NCBI RefSeq assembly: GCF_001637325.1
Contig: NZ_LRXL01000045.1
Coordinates: 62,001 to 126,000 of the forward strand
Reading direction: 5' to 3'
Origin: Cochleicola gelatinilyticus
Lineage (GTDB): Bacteria; Bacteroidota; Bacteroidia; Flavobacteriales; Flavobacteriaceae
Length of the DNA stretch: 64,000 nt
How positions within the stretch are numbered: the first letter of the stretch is position 1; every line of letters starts with the position of its first letter. The position numbers and the translations under genes were made by a program. Below the pieces are notes generated by a model, which was not told where the DNA came from, made no database searches, and was given only the letters and a program-made list of their open reading frames with translations. Positions 50,824 through 60,179 of the stretch are shown piece by piece.

Positions 50824-51522
50824 ATGATGACTTTAATCGTAGTGGTGGTAGTTTCGGGAGCGCTTATTCTTGGAGCGCTCTGGGGAATTTACGGTAAATT
50901 ATCTAATAGAACTGAAGGCTTTTTAGTCGCCCTGGCTGGTGGAGCGCTAATGGTTTCAGCTATATTAGAACTTTTAGAACCCGCAACACATGATGCTCCC
51001 TTATCGTGGGCATTATTACTAGTTTTAATAGGAGCAATTGTATTTGTAGGTTTAGATTATCTAGTAAAACAACGTTGGGGAGGTGATAGTGGTGGCGGAC
51101 TCTTAGCTGCCATCACACTAGATGGAATACCTGAAAATCTCGCTTTAGGAGTAGCGCTTATTGGTGCAGATCCTTTATCGGTAGCAGCATTATCAGGTTC
51201 TATATTTTTATCTAATTTACCCGAAGCCGCAGGAGGGGCAAAAGAAATGTCTAAAAACGACCATTCTAAAGGTAAGATTCTTTGGCTATGGGTTGCTACC
51301 GCCCTGCTTCTATCTGCTGCAGCTATTGCAGGACATTATTTTCTAGATGGCGCAACCAAGGAATCCCTGGCGTATATTCGCTGTTTTGCTGCGGGTGCCG
51401 TACTGGCGTCACTGGCTATAGAAGTATTTCCTAAAGCGTATAAAGAAGATAATTATATATCTGGAATTGCCACCGCAATAGGTGTAATTCTAGCCTTCTA
51501 TTTAAATTCACTCGGGAAATAA
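50824..51522 (+). CDS. ZIP family metal transporter
   Basis: A 232-residue membrane protein with about eight helices. The ZIP signature in helix 4 reads TLDGIPENLALG (about 98-109), with Asp replacing the first His, and helix 5 contains SIFLSNLPEAAGGAKEM (about 127-143). The loop DHSKGK following could bind metal. These proteins move Zn2+, Fe2+ or Mn2+ into the cytoplasm. The altered signature resembles ZupT/ZIP-like proteins of unclear specificity. A strong terminator follows directly at 51522-51550. Confidence 0.82.
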   Translation: MMTLIVVVVVSGALILGALWGIYGKLSNRTEGFLVALAGGALMVSAILELLEPATHDAPLSWALLLVLIGAIVFVGLDYLVKQRWGGDSGGGLLAAITLDGIPENLALGVALIGADPLSVAALSGSIFLSNLPEAAGGAKEMSKNDHSKGKILWLWVATALLLSAAAIAGHYFLDGATKESLAYIRCFAAGAVLASLAIEVFPKAYKEDNYISGIATAIGVILAFYLNSLGK

Positions 51523-51550
51523 AAAATCCGCAAAAGTTTTGCGGATTTTT
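51522..51550. terminator. Bidirectional terminator between the ZIP and dehydrogenase genes
   Basis: AAAAATCCGCAAAA (51522-51535) and TTTTGCGGATTTTT (51537-51550) are complementary around one G, so the practical stem is about 10 bp with a short AT loop. Both flanks supply U runs, and the genes on either side converge (51522 and 51580). Confidence 0.88.
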
Positions 51551-51579
51551 CTAAACAATAAATGGTGTTGTTATAAATA

Positions 51580-52854
51580 TTATTTTTTCGACACTTTCCA
51601 GATTATTCCGGCATCGTCATCATTAACTAGTAATGATCCATCTGTTGCCACTGTAACACCAACTGGTCTTCCGTAAACTTCACTATCAGCTTCATTAGCA
51701 ATAAATCCGGTTAGAAAATCTTTTGGTGGCTGTGGTTTTCCATCTTGAAATGGAATAAACACCACTTTATATCCAGAAAATTCAGCTCGATTCCATGAGC
51801 CATGTTGCCCAATAAAAGCCCCATTTTTATACGAAGCAGGAAATTGGTCTCCCGTATAAAAGGTTAATCCTAATGATGCAGTATGATTTCCTAACGGAAC
51901 GTCGGGAATAATTGCTTTATCTACCATTTCTTGGTGAGGCTCATCTTTCCAACGTGGATCTTTTATAGCTCCGTAATAACTATATGGCCATCCATACCAA
52001 CCTCCTTTTTTCACACTCGTGGCGTAGTCTGGAACTAAGTCATTTCCTAATTCATCTCGTTCGTTTACAGCGGTCCACAATTCTCCTGTTACGGGGTTCC
52101 AGTCCATACCCACTGGATTTCTTAATCCACTAGCATAAATGATTTCTTCACTACCATCTGTATTCACTTCTAAAATATTGGCTCGCCTCACTTCTTTTTC
52201 CATTCCTTGATCTCCGTAATTACTCGCAGAACCTACCGAAATGTATATTTTATCTTTGGCTTTATTGGTAATAATATTTCGAGTCCAATGATTGTTATAA
52301 CCACTGGCAGAGAGTTCAACGATTTTTTCTCCTTCCGAAGTGATCTTAGTCTGTCCCTCTGTGTAGGGATAGCGATAAAGTCCGTCGGTATTAGCTACAT
52401 AAAAATTAGTGCCCAAAACTAACATTCCGAAGGGTTGATTTAGATCTTCTAAAAATACATAGCTTTCATCGATACTGCCATCTTTGTCGGTATCACGCAA
52501 GAGTGTAATTCTGTCAGCACTGTTTTTTGTATTTGCTTCTGAAACAAAATAATCACCATTGGGTGCAACATAGGTCCAGCGAGGGTGTTCTAAACTATCG
52601 GCAAAGCGCGTAACTTTAAAACCTTCTGGAGCAATGGGAGTTTTTCCTTCGGGCCAAGGGATTATTTTACTTACTTTTTGAACCGATTCTGAAGCGTAAG
52701 GCGCAGCCAATTCGAGTGTTCCCACAGCTGTTTCAACTCGATCTCCCCCTTCTGCAGCAATAATTTCCTTCTCTTCTTCCGAAACTTTAGATTTACATCC
52801 AGCCAATACGGTTAACGCGATCAACGTTAGTGAAATTAGTTTTTCTTTTTTCAT
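51580..52854 (-). CDS. PQQ-type sugar/sorbosone dehydrogenase-like lipoprotein
   Basis: A 424-residue lipoprotein (MKKEKLISLTLIALTVLAGC, Cys 20) with a six-bladed beta-propeller of the glucose/sorbosone dehydrogenase type. Segments such as GFKVTRFADSLEHPRWTYVAPNGDYFVSEA, PFGMLVLGTNFYVANTDGLYRYPY, VSVGSASNYGD, YASGLRNPVGMDWNPVTGELWTAVNERDELGNDLVPDY and GWPYSYYG match this group. It probably oxidises a sugar or aldose in the periplasm with a PQQ-like cofactor, passing electrons to the respiratory chain. The exact substrate is not known. It is a single gene. Confidence 0.88.
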   Translation of the reverse strand: MKKEKLISLTLIALTVLAGCKSKVSEEEKEIIAAEGGDRVETAVGTLELAAPYASESVQKVSKIIPWPEGKTPIAPEGFKVTRFADSLEHPRWTYVAPNGDYFVSEANTKNSADRITLLRDTDKDGSIDESYVFLEDLNQPFGMLVLGTNFYVANTDGLYRYPYTEGQTKITSEGEKIVELSASGYNNHWTRNIITNKAKDKIYISVGSASNYGDQGMEKEVRRANILEVNTDGSEEIIYASGLRNPVGMDWNPVTGELWTAVNERDELGNDLVPDYATSVKKGGWYGWPYSYYGAIKDPRWKDEPHQEMVDKAIIPDVPLGNHTASLGLTFYTGDQFPASYKNGAFIGQHGSWNRAEFSGYKVVFIPFQDGKPQPPKDFLTGFIANEADSEVYGRPVGVTVATDGSLLVNDDDAGIIWKVSKK

Positions 52855-53071
52855 ATTTTTTTAGTTAGTGATTTGTTTCAAAAAAATACGATAAATCTTT
52901 CAGAAATAATTTCTTTTCAAAAAATTTTGATCTCACTTTAGAAACTTTATGATTTCATGAAGATAAATACCTAAATGTTTGCCAAAATAATCTGACACAA
53001 AATGAGTTGGCGCATCTTTTGCTTATATTCAATCAAGTTTAAATGAAGAATTAACTTAAACAAAAATCACT

Positions 53072-53293
53072 ATGAAAAACGCAAGAAATAAAAAAACAGG
53101 AATTTTAGCATTATTAGGATTAGCAGGCGGAGCACTTGCCTATTGGAAGTATAAAAATCTTACTCCTGAAGAAAAGGCAAACATGAAAGCGAAAATTAAA
53201 AATACAGGAGATAAGCTTAAAGAAGGTGTTTCTGATGTTGAAAATTCTATTTCTGAAAAGTATGAGCAACTTAAAACTTCTGTACAAAAGTAA
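53072..53293 (+). CDS. YtxH-like small membrane protein
   Basis: A 73-residue protein with one N-terminal membrane helix (GILALLGLAGGALAYWKY, about 10-27) and a charged helical tail (NLTPEEKANMKAKIKNTGDKLKEGVSDVENSISEKYEQLKTS), the pattern of YtxH-type stress proteins. The function is unknown; in Bacillus YtxH is sigma-B controlled. It has its own strong terminator right after the stop. Confidence 0.78.
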   Translation: MKNARNKKTGILALLGLAGGALAYWKYKNLTPEEKANMKAKIKNTGDKLKEGVSDVENSISEKYEQLKTSVQK

Positions 53294-53321
53294 GTCTCTT
53301 TGTACGAAATACATATAATTG

Positions 53322-53353
53322 AAAAAGTCTTCAGAATCTCTGAAGACTTTTTT
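53322..53353 (+). terminator. Terminator after the YtxH-like gene
   Basis: AAAAAGTCTTCAGA (53322-53335) pairs with TCTGAAGACTTTTT (53339-53352) around a three-base loop, followed by further T residues. The 14-bp stem is one of the strongest in the window and separates the YtxH-like gene from the remnant behind it. Confidence 0.9.
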
Positions 53354-53410
53354 GTTTATAATTTAAAAGGAAACCCTCTATTATTTTGCTATTATATCCA
53401 TGTACTTAAG

Positions 53411-53674
53411 GTTTACGTAGATTTCGATAAAACACCCGATGGAGGTAATAATACCATACATCGAATGCGAATCGACGAACAAGGTCATGTGGGAATAGGA
53501 ACAGAAAATAGCGTCATTACTGAAAAGCTAGTAGTTGAAGGAAAAATTAAAGCAACGTCTATAAATTTTTCTGAACTTGTAGTTTTTGCATCCGATGCCG
53601 CAGCTGGGGCTGGTGGACTAACTTCTGGAGATATCTACAAAACGAATGACGGCACACTAAAAATAAAGATGTAA
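53411..53674 (+). pseudogene. 3' remnant of a secreted head-repeat protein paralogue
   Basis: The 87 codons from 53411 encode YVDFDKTPDGGNNTIHRMRI, then DEQGHVGIGTENSVITEKLV and a C-terminus GDIYKTNDGTLKIKM, closely like the last 87 residues of the two intact paralogues at 54050-55693 and 60180-61505. Nothing upstream of 53411 matches the rest of these genes, and the strong terminator at 53322-53353 lies just before it. It has no signal peptide or start codon, so it is a truncated copy left after duplication and deletion. Confidence 0.88.
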
Positions 53675-53982
53675 ATTTTGAAGATTCATCGATTTATTAG
53701 CTAATTAAGGTAATTCCGTTTGCTTCAGTAATTACTAATCTTATCTTTTTACATTGTGGGTACAATCTTTCTGCAATGAATTTTTTTTGAGCTATTAGAG
53801 CTTAATTTACTTAATACTACTAAAATAGAGTTGAATTAATATTTCCTAATAAATTCTAATGTTGTCTAATTATTCCAAAGAATATTTTTTTAACCCTCTC
53901 TAGACATTAAAATTTAGCTCATATAGTCAATTAGTAAGAAAATCAGACAAACTACTCCAAAAATCGTTTAAAAACATATTGT

Positions 53983-54028
53983 AGGAATTTTCCTTAACAA
54001 TATCATACTGAATTTTAAATTAGTTTTG
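53983..54028 (+). promoter_or_regulatory. Conserved promoter with dyad, copy A
   Basis: AGGAATTTTCCT (53983-53994, AGGAA/TTCCT arms) lies 38 bases before TAGTTTTG (54021-54028), a TAnnTTTG -7 box. The surrounding 75 bases match the region before the paralogue at 60180, with the same spacing between dyad and -7 box. It most likely drives both secreted paralogues in common. Confidence 0.82.
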
Positions 54029-54049
54029 AAATACCCAAATTTTAAACCT

Positions 54050-55693
54050 ATGAAAATTTCTACTTTAAGCATTTCACTATGTTTTGCTTTCTTTTCAATC
54101 CTTAGTACAACCGCACAAGTTGGTATTGGAACATCCAACCCCAGTTCGTCAAGCATGCTCGACATAACATCTACAAGCGGAGGTATTCTTATCCCGAGAA
54201 TGTCTGAAAATGATAAGAATAATATTTTAAATCCTAAAAAAGGACTTCTTATTTTTCAAAATGATGCCGATGAAGGATTTTGGTATTTTACCGGTACGAC
54301 ATGGGAACCTATAGCGGCCAAAGGTGGAGAATTTAAAAGCACTAATGGAATTGTTCATAATACAACAAATTTAAGGGAAGATGATTTTGCTGTTGGTACC
54401 GATAAAATGGACAATCAAACTACAGCTAATGACGACTCCAGAATTATATTCGATAAAAGTCAGAGTAGCTTGCGCGTAGGATATAGTAATACAGACAGCT
54501 GGGATACATCAAATAGAGGGAGCTATAGTATTGGAATGGGTTCTAATACTACCGCTAGTGCGAACTATGCAATTGCTATGGGACGACAAACAGTAGCGTC
54601 TGCGATGTATGCAGTATCTCTTGGAAGAAATAATATTGTATCTGGTATAAATGCTACAAGTTTTGGATATTTAAATAATGCAACAGCAGACTATGCAACC
54701 ACTTTTGGACGTGGAAATACGGCAAGTGGTCAATACAGTATTGCTGGGGTTGTTGCAAGTAGAGCTACAGGGCTGCATGCCATCTCATTAGGAAATACAA
54801 GTACTGCTTCAGGTGAAAATGCACTTGCGTTAGGGAGGCTTAATGTAGTTTCTGGTTTAAATGCTGCCGCGATCGGGTTTACAAATACAGCTACTCAAGA
54901 GGGAGCATTTGCTTTTGGTTCACAAAATAATGCCACTGCAACCAATGCAATGGCATTTGGATATGGATTAGAATCTAAATCCTATAACGAAATAGTTCTA
55001 GGACTTTATAATGAACGTTATAGTCCATCAAGCACAACAACTTCTGTTGGGACAGATAGAATTTTTACCGTTGGAAATGGATTTCGCTCAGGAGGTACTA
55101 CAACCTATAATAATGCACTAACTATATTAAAAAATGGGCATACAGGAATTGGTACTTCTACCCCAACAGAGGCATTAGAAATTCACGGAAACGATTCTTT
55201 TGGAGGCGATGCAGATTTTGATGCACACAGTTACGGAACAAATATTACATCATTCCATATTCGAAGTGCTGCAGGAACACGAGCCAACCCTAGGGCTGTA
55301 TCGAATAAATCTAACGCAAACTTTTACAATATGGAAGCGCAAGGTTATGATGGTACTGCCTATCGAAATGCGGCTGCAATCCGTATGGGTACGATGGCTA
55401 CTAACAGAACTGGGGCTAATGATATGCCAGGAAGAATCGATTTTGATACTTCTGCAGATGGTAGTAGTAGTGCAGTTACACGAATGAGAATTGACGACCA
55501 AGGACATGTTGGAATTGGAACTGGAAACGCTGTAATAAGTGAAAAATTAGTAGTTCAAGGAAGAATTAAAGCTACTTCAGTTAATTTTTCTGGACTTCCA
55601 ACCTTTGCGAATAATAGTGCGGCTCTATCGGGTGGTCTTGTTTCAGGAGATATGTACAAAACTTCAGATGGTGATGTTCGTATTGTTCTATAA
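54050..55693 (+). CDS. Secreted protein with YadA-like head repeats
   Basis: A 547-residue exported protein from the ATG at 54050 (signal peptide LSISLCFAFFSILSTTAQ). The longer TTG start at 54026 overlaps the -7 box. After VGIGTSNPSSSSMLDI, residues about 155-305 contain 14-residue head repeats of trimeric autotransporter type (SIGMGSNTTASANYAIAMG, AVSLGRNNIVSGINATSFG, ALALGRLNVVSGLNAAAIG). The last 170 residues (from GHTGIGTSTPTEALEIHG) are shared with the paralogue at 60180-61505 and with the remnant at 53411. The protein probably forms trimers on the surface, but a YadA membrane anchor is absent, so its export route differs from true trimeric autotransporters. No T9SS sorting domain is clear. 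Confidence 0.82.
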   Translation: MKISTLSISLCFAFFSILSTTAQVGIGTSNPSSSSMLDITSTSGGILIPRMSENDKNNILNPKKGLLIFQNDADEGFWYFTGTTWEPIAAKGGEFKSTNGIVHNTTNLREDDFAVGTDKMDNQTTANDDSRIIFDKSQSSLRVGYSNTDSWDTSNRGSYSIGMGSNTTASANYAIAMGRQTVASAMYAVSLGRNNIVSGINATSFGYLNNATADYATTFGRGNTASGQYSIAGVVASRATGLHAISLGNTSTASGENALALGRLNVVSGLNAAAIGFTNTATQEGAFAFGSQNNATATNAMAFGYGLESKSYNEIVLGLYNERYSPSSTTTSVGTDRIFTVGNGFRSGGTTTYNNALTILKNGHTGIGTSTPTEALEIHGNDSFGGDADFDAHSYGTNITSFHIRSAAGTRANPRAVSNKSNANFYNMEAQGYDGTAYRNAAAIRMGTMATNRTGANDMPGRIDFDTSADGSSSAVTRMRIDDQGHVGIGTGNAVISEKLVVQGRIKATSVNFSGLPTFANNSAALSGGLVSGDMYKTSDGDVRIVL

Positions 55694-56053
55694 TTATTAA
55701 AATTACATTGTAAGCGAATAAGGATATTATTTATTTATAATGTTCGCTAAAACAATTTTTTAAATACTTCTCACCTATTTCAAATTAATAATATTCAGCC
55801 AATATTGTGGGCTGTATTTTAATCTTTATTAAACTGTAATAATTCCTTCCTTTCAGGTATTTAGTGAAATTATCTTTCCAACAAATAATTAAATTATTAG
55901 TTGTTTCCTAAAAATGTTTTGAATTAAACACAGACAATCAACGTGTTATATTTTCTTATTTAGATTTATTTTAAATAGCTTGTTTATTCAGTAAATACTG
56001 AATAGTTTTGCCAAAAATACAAACCTATTTGTATTAAGTCTAAATAAAAACAA
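55694..56053. promoter_or_regulatory. Leader of the iron-uptake pair with several dyads
   Basis: No gene is supported in these 360 bases. ATTCAGTA-AA-TACTGAAT (55986-56003) is a perfect 8-bp dyad directly before TAGTTTTG (56003-56010), a -7 box. Upstream, ATTTAGAT-TTATTTTAAAT (55958-55976) resembles an iron-regulator type box, and TATTTG-TATTAAGTCTAAATA (56026-56046) lies between the -7 box and the ATG. They are candidate sites for Fur or a related regulator; the identity is not proved. Confidence 0.65.
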
Positions 56054-58477
56054 ATGAAAAATTATTTACTTTTTCTATCATTTATAGTATTCACAAATAT
56101 TCTATGTTCTCAAGAAAGCACGGTTTCAGGATTAATTACAGATAACAATCAATCCCCTCTTTTGGGTGTAAATGTTCTTATAAAAAATACTACAAAGGGA
56201 ACTCAAACCAATATCAACGGTGAATTTATAATTACAAATTTAACCGATGGAGCGTATACACTTTCAATTACATATTTAGGTTTTAAGAATAGAGAAATTT
56301 CATTTTCTGTAAAAAAAGCTCAAGAAATTACGTTACCAACTATTATTTTATATGAAGGAAATGAAATTTTAAGTGAAGTTGTGGTCGAAGGCGAACGACG
56401 AAACAAATTTTCAAGAAAAGAAACTGCATATGTATCTAAATTGCCTTTAAAAGATATTGAAAACTCCCAAGTATATAGTACAGTGACTACAGAATTACTG
56501 AAATCTCAAGTAGTTACTAGTTTCGATGATGCTTTAAAAAATGCTACAGGGGTAGAAAATTTATGGGCTTCAACGGGTCGAGGTGGAGATGGTGCTGGAT
56601 ATTTTTCGCTGCGTGGCTTTTCTGTTCAACCACAATTAGTAAACGGACTACCTGGATTAACAAATGGAACAATTAACCCCGCAAATATTGAGCGTATAGA
56701 AGTTCTTAAAGGTCCCTCTGCAACTCTATTTGGTAATGCTGTTAGTTCTTATGGTGGATTAATTAATGTAGTAACCAAAAAACCTTATGTAGGTACTGGT
56801 GGAGAAGTTTCATTTACATCGGGAACGTATGGATTAAATCAAATCATTGGTGATTTTAATACTGCCTTAAGTAAAGAAAATAACCTCTATTTTAGGGTAA
56901 ATACAGCGTATACTACAGAGCAAAGTTTTCAAGATGCGGGTTTCAGAAAATCTTTCTTTGTTGCACCATCACTTTCTTACAAAGTAAATAACAACCTCTC
57001 CTTTTCATTTTACGGAGAAATCACTCAGGCAGAACAAACAAATCCTACTTTTTTATTTTTAAATAGAAGTGCACCTACCGAAGCATCAAATTTAGAAGAG
57101 TTGGGTTATAATAATAAACTTTCTTTTACTAGTAACGATTTAACTCTTGAAAATCCTACTCAAAACTATAGAATAGAGATGGATTATAAATTGTCAGACA
57201 CATGGCAGTCACAGAGTTTAGTTTCTAAGAGTTCAACATCAACTTCGGGATATTATTCATATTTATTCGATTATGGTATTTTGGGAGGAAATACATTTTC
57301 TCGTTTTATTAATAAACAAAATGCAAATACTCAAACTACAGATATACAACAAAATTTTATTGGAGATTTTAAAATAGCATCACTTCGAAATAGAGTTGTA
57401 ATAGGTGTTGATTATTTTAACCAAACTCAAACAGATAATAGTACAGGTTATGCGTTTTATGGAAATATTACTCCCAATGGGGGTTCCAATGGTGATAATC
57501 CTTTCACTCCAGAAGTAGAAGGAGCCAGCTTCCCTCTCTCCTCTTCTGGTGTTGATGCAGTGTTAGCTTCTCAGGGAGTAAGTAATATAAAATCTAAGTT
57601 TCATATTTACAGTGTGTACGCTTCAGATGTAGTAAACTTTACAGAGAATCTTTCTGCAATGGTTGGTTTACGTTTAGATCGATTTGATAATGAAGGTAAT
57701 CTATCTAACATTGAAGATGATTACGATCAAACAACATTTTCTCCGAAATTTGGGATTTTATTTCAACCCATAAAAGATAAAGTATCGATCTTCGGAAATT
57801 ATCAAAATGGGTTTACTAACGTAGCTCCTCAATTAGTAGGAAACCCAGAAAACGGCCCCCAAACGTTGCAAATTTTTGATCCTGAACAAGCCAACCAATT
57901 TGAGTTTGGAGTTAAAACAAATGTATTTAATAACAGGTTGAATGCTACAATAAGTTATTACGACATTAAAGTTAAAGACCGAGTAATTACAGACCCATCA
58001 TCTCCATTTAACAAAATTCAAGGTGGTGAGGTAGTAAGCAAAGGATTTGAAATTGAACTAAATGCAAACCCAATAAAAGGACTAAACGTTAGAGCTGGTT
58101 TTAGTAAAAACCATAGTGAAACTACTAAGTCTGACAATACAGAAATACTAAATCGCAGACCTTTAGAAGCAGGGCCAGAAATTTCGTATAACTTCTGGGC
58201 AAATTACGAATTTCAAGAAGGAAATTTGAAAGGGTTTGGTCTAGGTTTAGGGCTTAACGGATCAAGTGAGCGGTTTGCTATAAATTATGAATCTACAGGA
58301 GAATTCATATTACCAAGTTATACAATTGCTAATGCTTCAGTTTTTTATCAAGCAAACAATTATAGATTAGGTTTAAAACTAAACAACGCATTTAACAAGG
58401 AGTATTATAAGGGTTGGACGACCATAAGTCCACAAACGCCAAGAGCTTTATTGGCAAATATTTCATATCAATTTTAA
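56054..58477 (+). CDS. TonB-dependent siderophore receptor
   Basis: An 807-residue outer-membrane receptor. After the signal peptide (1-20) comes a carboxypeptidase-regulatory-like domain (about 24-108: VSGLITDNNQSPLLGVNVLI-KNTTKGTQTNINGEF), typical for Bacteroidota receptors, then a plug (about 120-260: TSFDDALKNATGVENLW, YFSLRGFSVQPQLVNGLPG, ERIEVLKGPSATLFGNAVSSYGG) and a 22-strand barrel ending in Phe. The plug signature is that of FhuA/FecA-type siderophore receptors. No N-terminal FecA-type signalling domain and no adjacent sigma/anti-sigma pair are present. It is followed after 68 bases by a PepSY membrane protein, so the two form an iron (siderophore) uptake unit. Confidence 0.93.
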   Translation: MKNYLLFLSFIVFTNILCSQESTVSGLITDNNQSPLLGVNVLIKNTTKGTQTNINGEFIITNLTDGAYTLSITYLGFKNREISFSVKKAQEITLPTIILYEGNEILSEVVVEGERRNKFSRKETAYVSKLPLKDIENSQVYSTVTTELLKSQVVTSFDDALKNATGVENLWASTGRGGDGAGYFSLRGFSVQPQLVNGLPGLTNGTINPANIERIEVLKGPSATLFGNAVSSYGGLINVVTKKPYVGTGGEVSFTSGTYGLNQIIGDFNTALSKENNLYFRVNTAYTTEQSFQDAGFRKSFFVAPSLSYKVNNNLSFSFYGEITQAEQTNPTFLFLNRSAPTEASNLEELGYNNKLSFTSNDLTLENPTQNYRIEMDYKLSDTWQSQSLVSKSSTSTSGYYSYLFDYGILGGNTFSRFINKQNANTQTTDIQQNFIGDFKIASLRNRVVIGVDYFNQTQTDNSTGYAFYGNITPNGGSNGDNPFTPEVEGASFPLSSSGVDAVLASQGVSNIKSKFHIYSVYASDVVNFTENLSAMVGLRLDRFDNEGNLSNIEDDYDQTTFSPKFGILFQPIKDKVSIFGNYQNGFTNVAPQLVGNPENGPQTLQIFDPEQANQFEFGVKTNVFNNRLNATISYYDIKVKDRVITDPSSPFNKIQGGEVVSKGFEIELNANPIKGLNVRAGFSKNHSETTKSDNTEILNRRPLEAGPEISYNFWANYEFQEGNLKGFGLGLGLNGSSERFAINYESTGEFILPSYTIANASVFYQANNYRLGLKLNNAFNKEYYKGWTTISPQTPRALLANISYQF

Positions 58478-58545
58478 TTAGCCCAGTTGCCAATTAAAAA
58501 ACAGCAACTTTTAGTAAAGATTGCTCTTTCTATAAATTCATCCAT

Positions 58546-59667
58546 ATGACTTTCAAAAAAATTATCTTTCAATTGCACAAAATATTAGGTCTAACAACAG
58601 GTCTTGTCGTATTTATAGTGGCAATTACCGGTTGTTGCTGGGCATTTAGAGATGAAATTGAAAGTCTTTATGATGATTATAAAAAAGTTGCACCAGAAGA
58701 TAAACCTATACTCACACCAACTGAAGCTAAATACCTAGCCGAAGAGGTATTTCCTAACAATACGGTACACGGGACATTATTTAAAAAAGCAGACGATGCT
58801 GTAGAAGTTATTTTTTACGATGCAGAGCCAGAGTTTTATCAAAGCGTATTTTTAAATCCCTATTCTGGAGAGGTGATTCAAGTTGACAATCACCTAACAG
58901 GCTTTTTTGCATTTACCTTAAAAGGACATATGCGCCTATGGTTACCTAAAGAAATTGGCGAACAAGTCGTAGGGGCATCCATACTACTATTTATTCTTAT
59001 AATAATTTCAGGGTTTATTTTATGGATTCCTAAAAAGCGGAAAAATTTTAAACAACGCATTAAATTTAATTGGAAGAAAACAACACGGTGGAAACGTAAA
59101 AACTTCGATTTACATACGGTAGTTGGGTTTTATGTATGCAGTTTAGCATTAATTGTAGCTTTTACAGGATCAATGATTTCGTACAACTGGTTAAAGTTCG
59201 TTGTATACAAATCAACTGGTGGTGAAAAAGTGGCTGCTTTTGTAATACCCGAAAATGTAAGCGAACAAAATAATAGTAAAGATAAAGTTCCAATGGATCT
59301 GCTCATTATTAAGTTAATGAAAGAATCGCCAAATGCTGAAGCTTTTGAATTGCACTACCCTAGCACAAAAGACGAAAGTATTTATGTAGAAGTGTCGAAT
59401 AGCAAAGGATTGTATTACGACGCAGATTACCGATTTTTTGATCAAAATACCTTAGAAGAAATCGAAACCCCTGGTATTTATGGAAAATATAAAGACAGTA
59501 AATTAGCAGATAAAATTTTGAGGATGAATTATGACATTCATATTGGTGCTATAGGGGGAATTGCAGGAAAAATCATAGCCTTTTTAGTAAGTCTATTAAC
59601 AGCAACATTACCTGTAACAGGAGCATTACTTTGGTATGGTCGTACTTATAAAAATAAAAAAAGTTGA
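58546..59667 (+). CDS. PepSY domain membrane protein, iron-uptake reductase type
   Basis: A 373-residue inner-membrane protein of the PepSY-associated TM family (PiuB/FoxB-like). Four helices are visible (about 15-33, 140-160, 193-212, 340-362), with conserved HKILGLTTG, a GHMRLWLP segment near 125 and DLHTVVGFYVCSLALIVAFTGSMISYNWLKF around 183-213; the histidines probably bind haem. PepSY extracellular domains occupy the loops (about 35-130 and 215-335). Such proteins reduce ferric siderophores in the periplasm. It follows the TonB receptor gene and is most likely cotranscribed. Confidence 0.88.
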   Translation: MTFKKIIFQLHKILGLTTGLVVFIVAITGCCWAFRDEIESLYDDYKKVAPEDKPILTPTEAKYLAEEVFPNNTVHGTLFKKADDAVEVIFYDAEPEFYQSVFLNPYSGEVIQVDNHLTGFFAFTLKGHMRLWLPKEIGEQVVGASILLFILIIISGFILWIPKKRKNFKQRIKFNWKKTTRWKRKNFDLHTVVGFYVCSLALIVAFTGSMISYNWLKFVVYKSTGGEKVAAFVIPENVSEQNNSKDKVPMDLLIIKLMKESPNAEAFELHYPSTKDESIYVEVSNSKGLYYDADYRFFDQNTLEEIETPGIYGKYKDSKLADKILRMNYDIHIGAIGGIAGKIIAFLVSLLTATLPVTGALLWYGRTYKNKKS

Positions 59668-60111
59668 GATAATTTTAAATATTCACAAACTCATTAATAA
59701 AATTATGTCTGATAAAATAGCCATTCTTTTTTTTCTTTAGGAGCTTTACTTTTGTAACTACAATTGCAACGCTTCAGTAATACTATATCACCACTATTTA
59801 TTAATTATCTTTAAGCATTCGCTACTCAACAGCACGCATATGTGTAGGAGTCACGTGTAATTACTTCAGCTTCAATGAAAGGTTTATAGGAGGAGTTATA
59901 GAAGATTCCATAGTAAATTTTTTATAAAAGAGTTTGCCACATATGCTTATCTCTCTAAAAATTAGCTTATTTGAAGTTACAGATAAAGTATTTTTTTTTA
60001 ATAGAAGTTTACAACTCCAGAATCATTTTAGTCTACCGGTATTAACTCATATGATCCATTAAATAAATTTTTAGATAAACTGTAAAATATATTCGTTAAA
60101 AAACTTATTGT
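59668..60111. other. Non-coding gap downstream of the PepSY gene
   Basis: About 440 AT-rich bases without a credible gene on either strand. No clear terminator hairpin is seen after the PepSY stop. The next conserved feature is the promoter dyad at 60112. Confidence 0.6.
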
Positions 60112-60157
60112 AGGAATTTTCCTTAACATTATTACTTGAGATTTTGAGCTAGTTTTG
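60112..60157 (+). promoter_or_regulatory. Conserved promoter with dyad, copy B
   Basis: AGGAATTTTCCT (60112-60123) lies 38 bases before TAGTTTTG (60150-60157), as in copy A at 53983-54028, and TTGTAGGAATTTTCCTTAAC is identical in both. The ATG at 60180 follows 22 bases after the -7 box. Confidence 0.82.
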
Positions 60158-60179
60158 AACTAACCCAAATTTATACATC

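Noticed and set aside
53300-53410. First 37 codons of the frame ending at 53674
   Set aside because: They read through the strong terminator at 53322-53353 and do not match the paralogues; only 53411-53674 is homologous.
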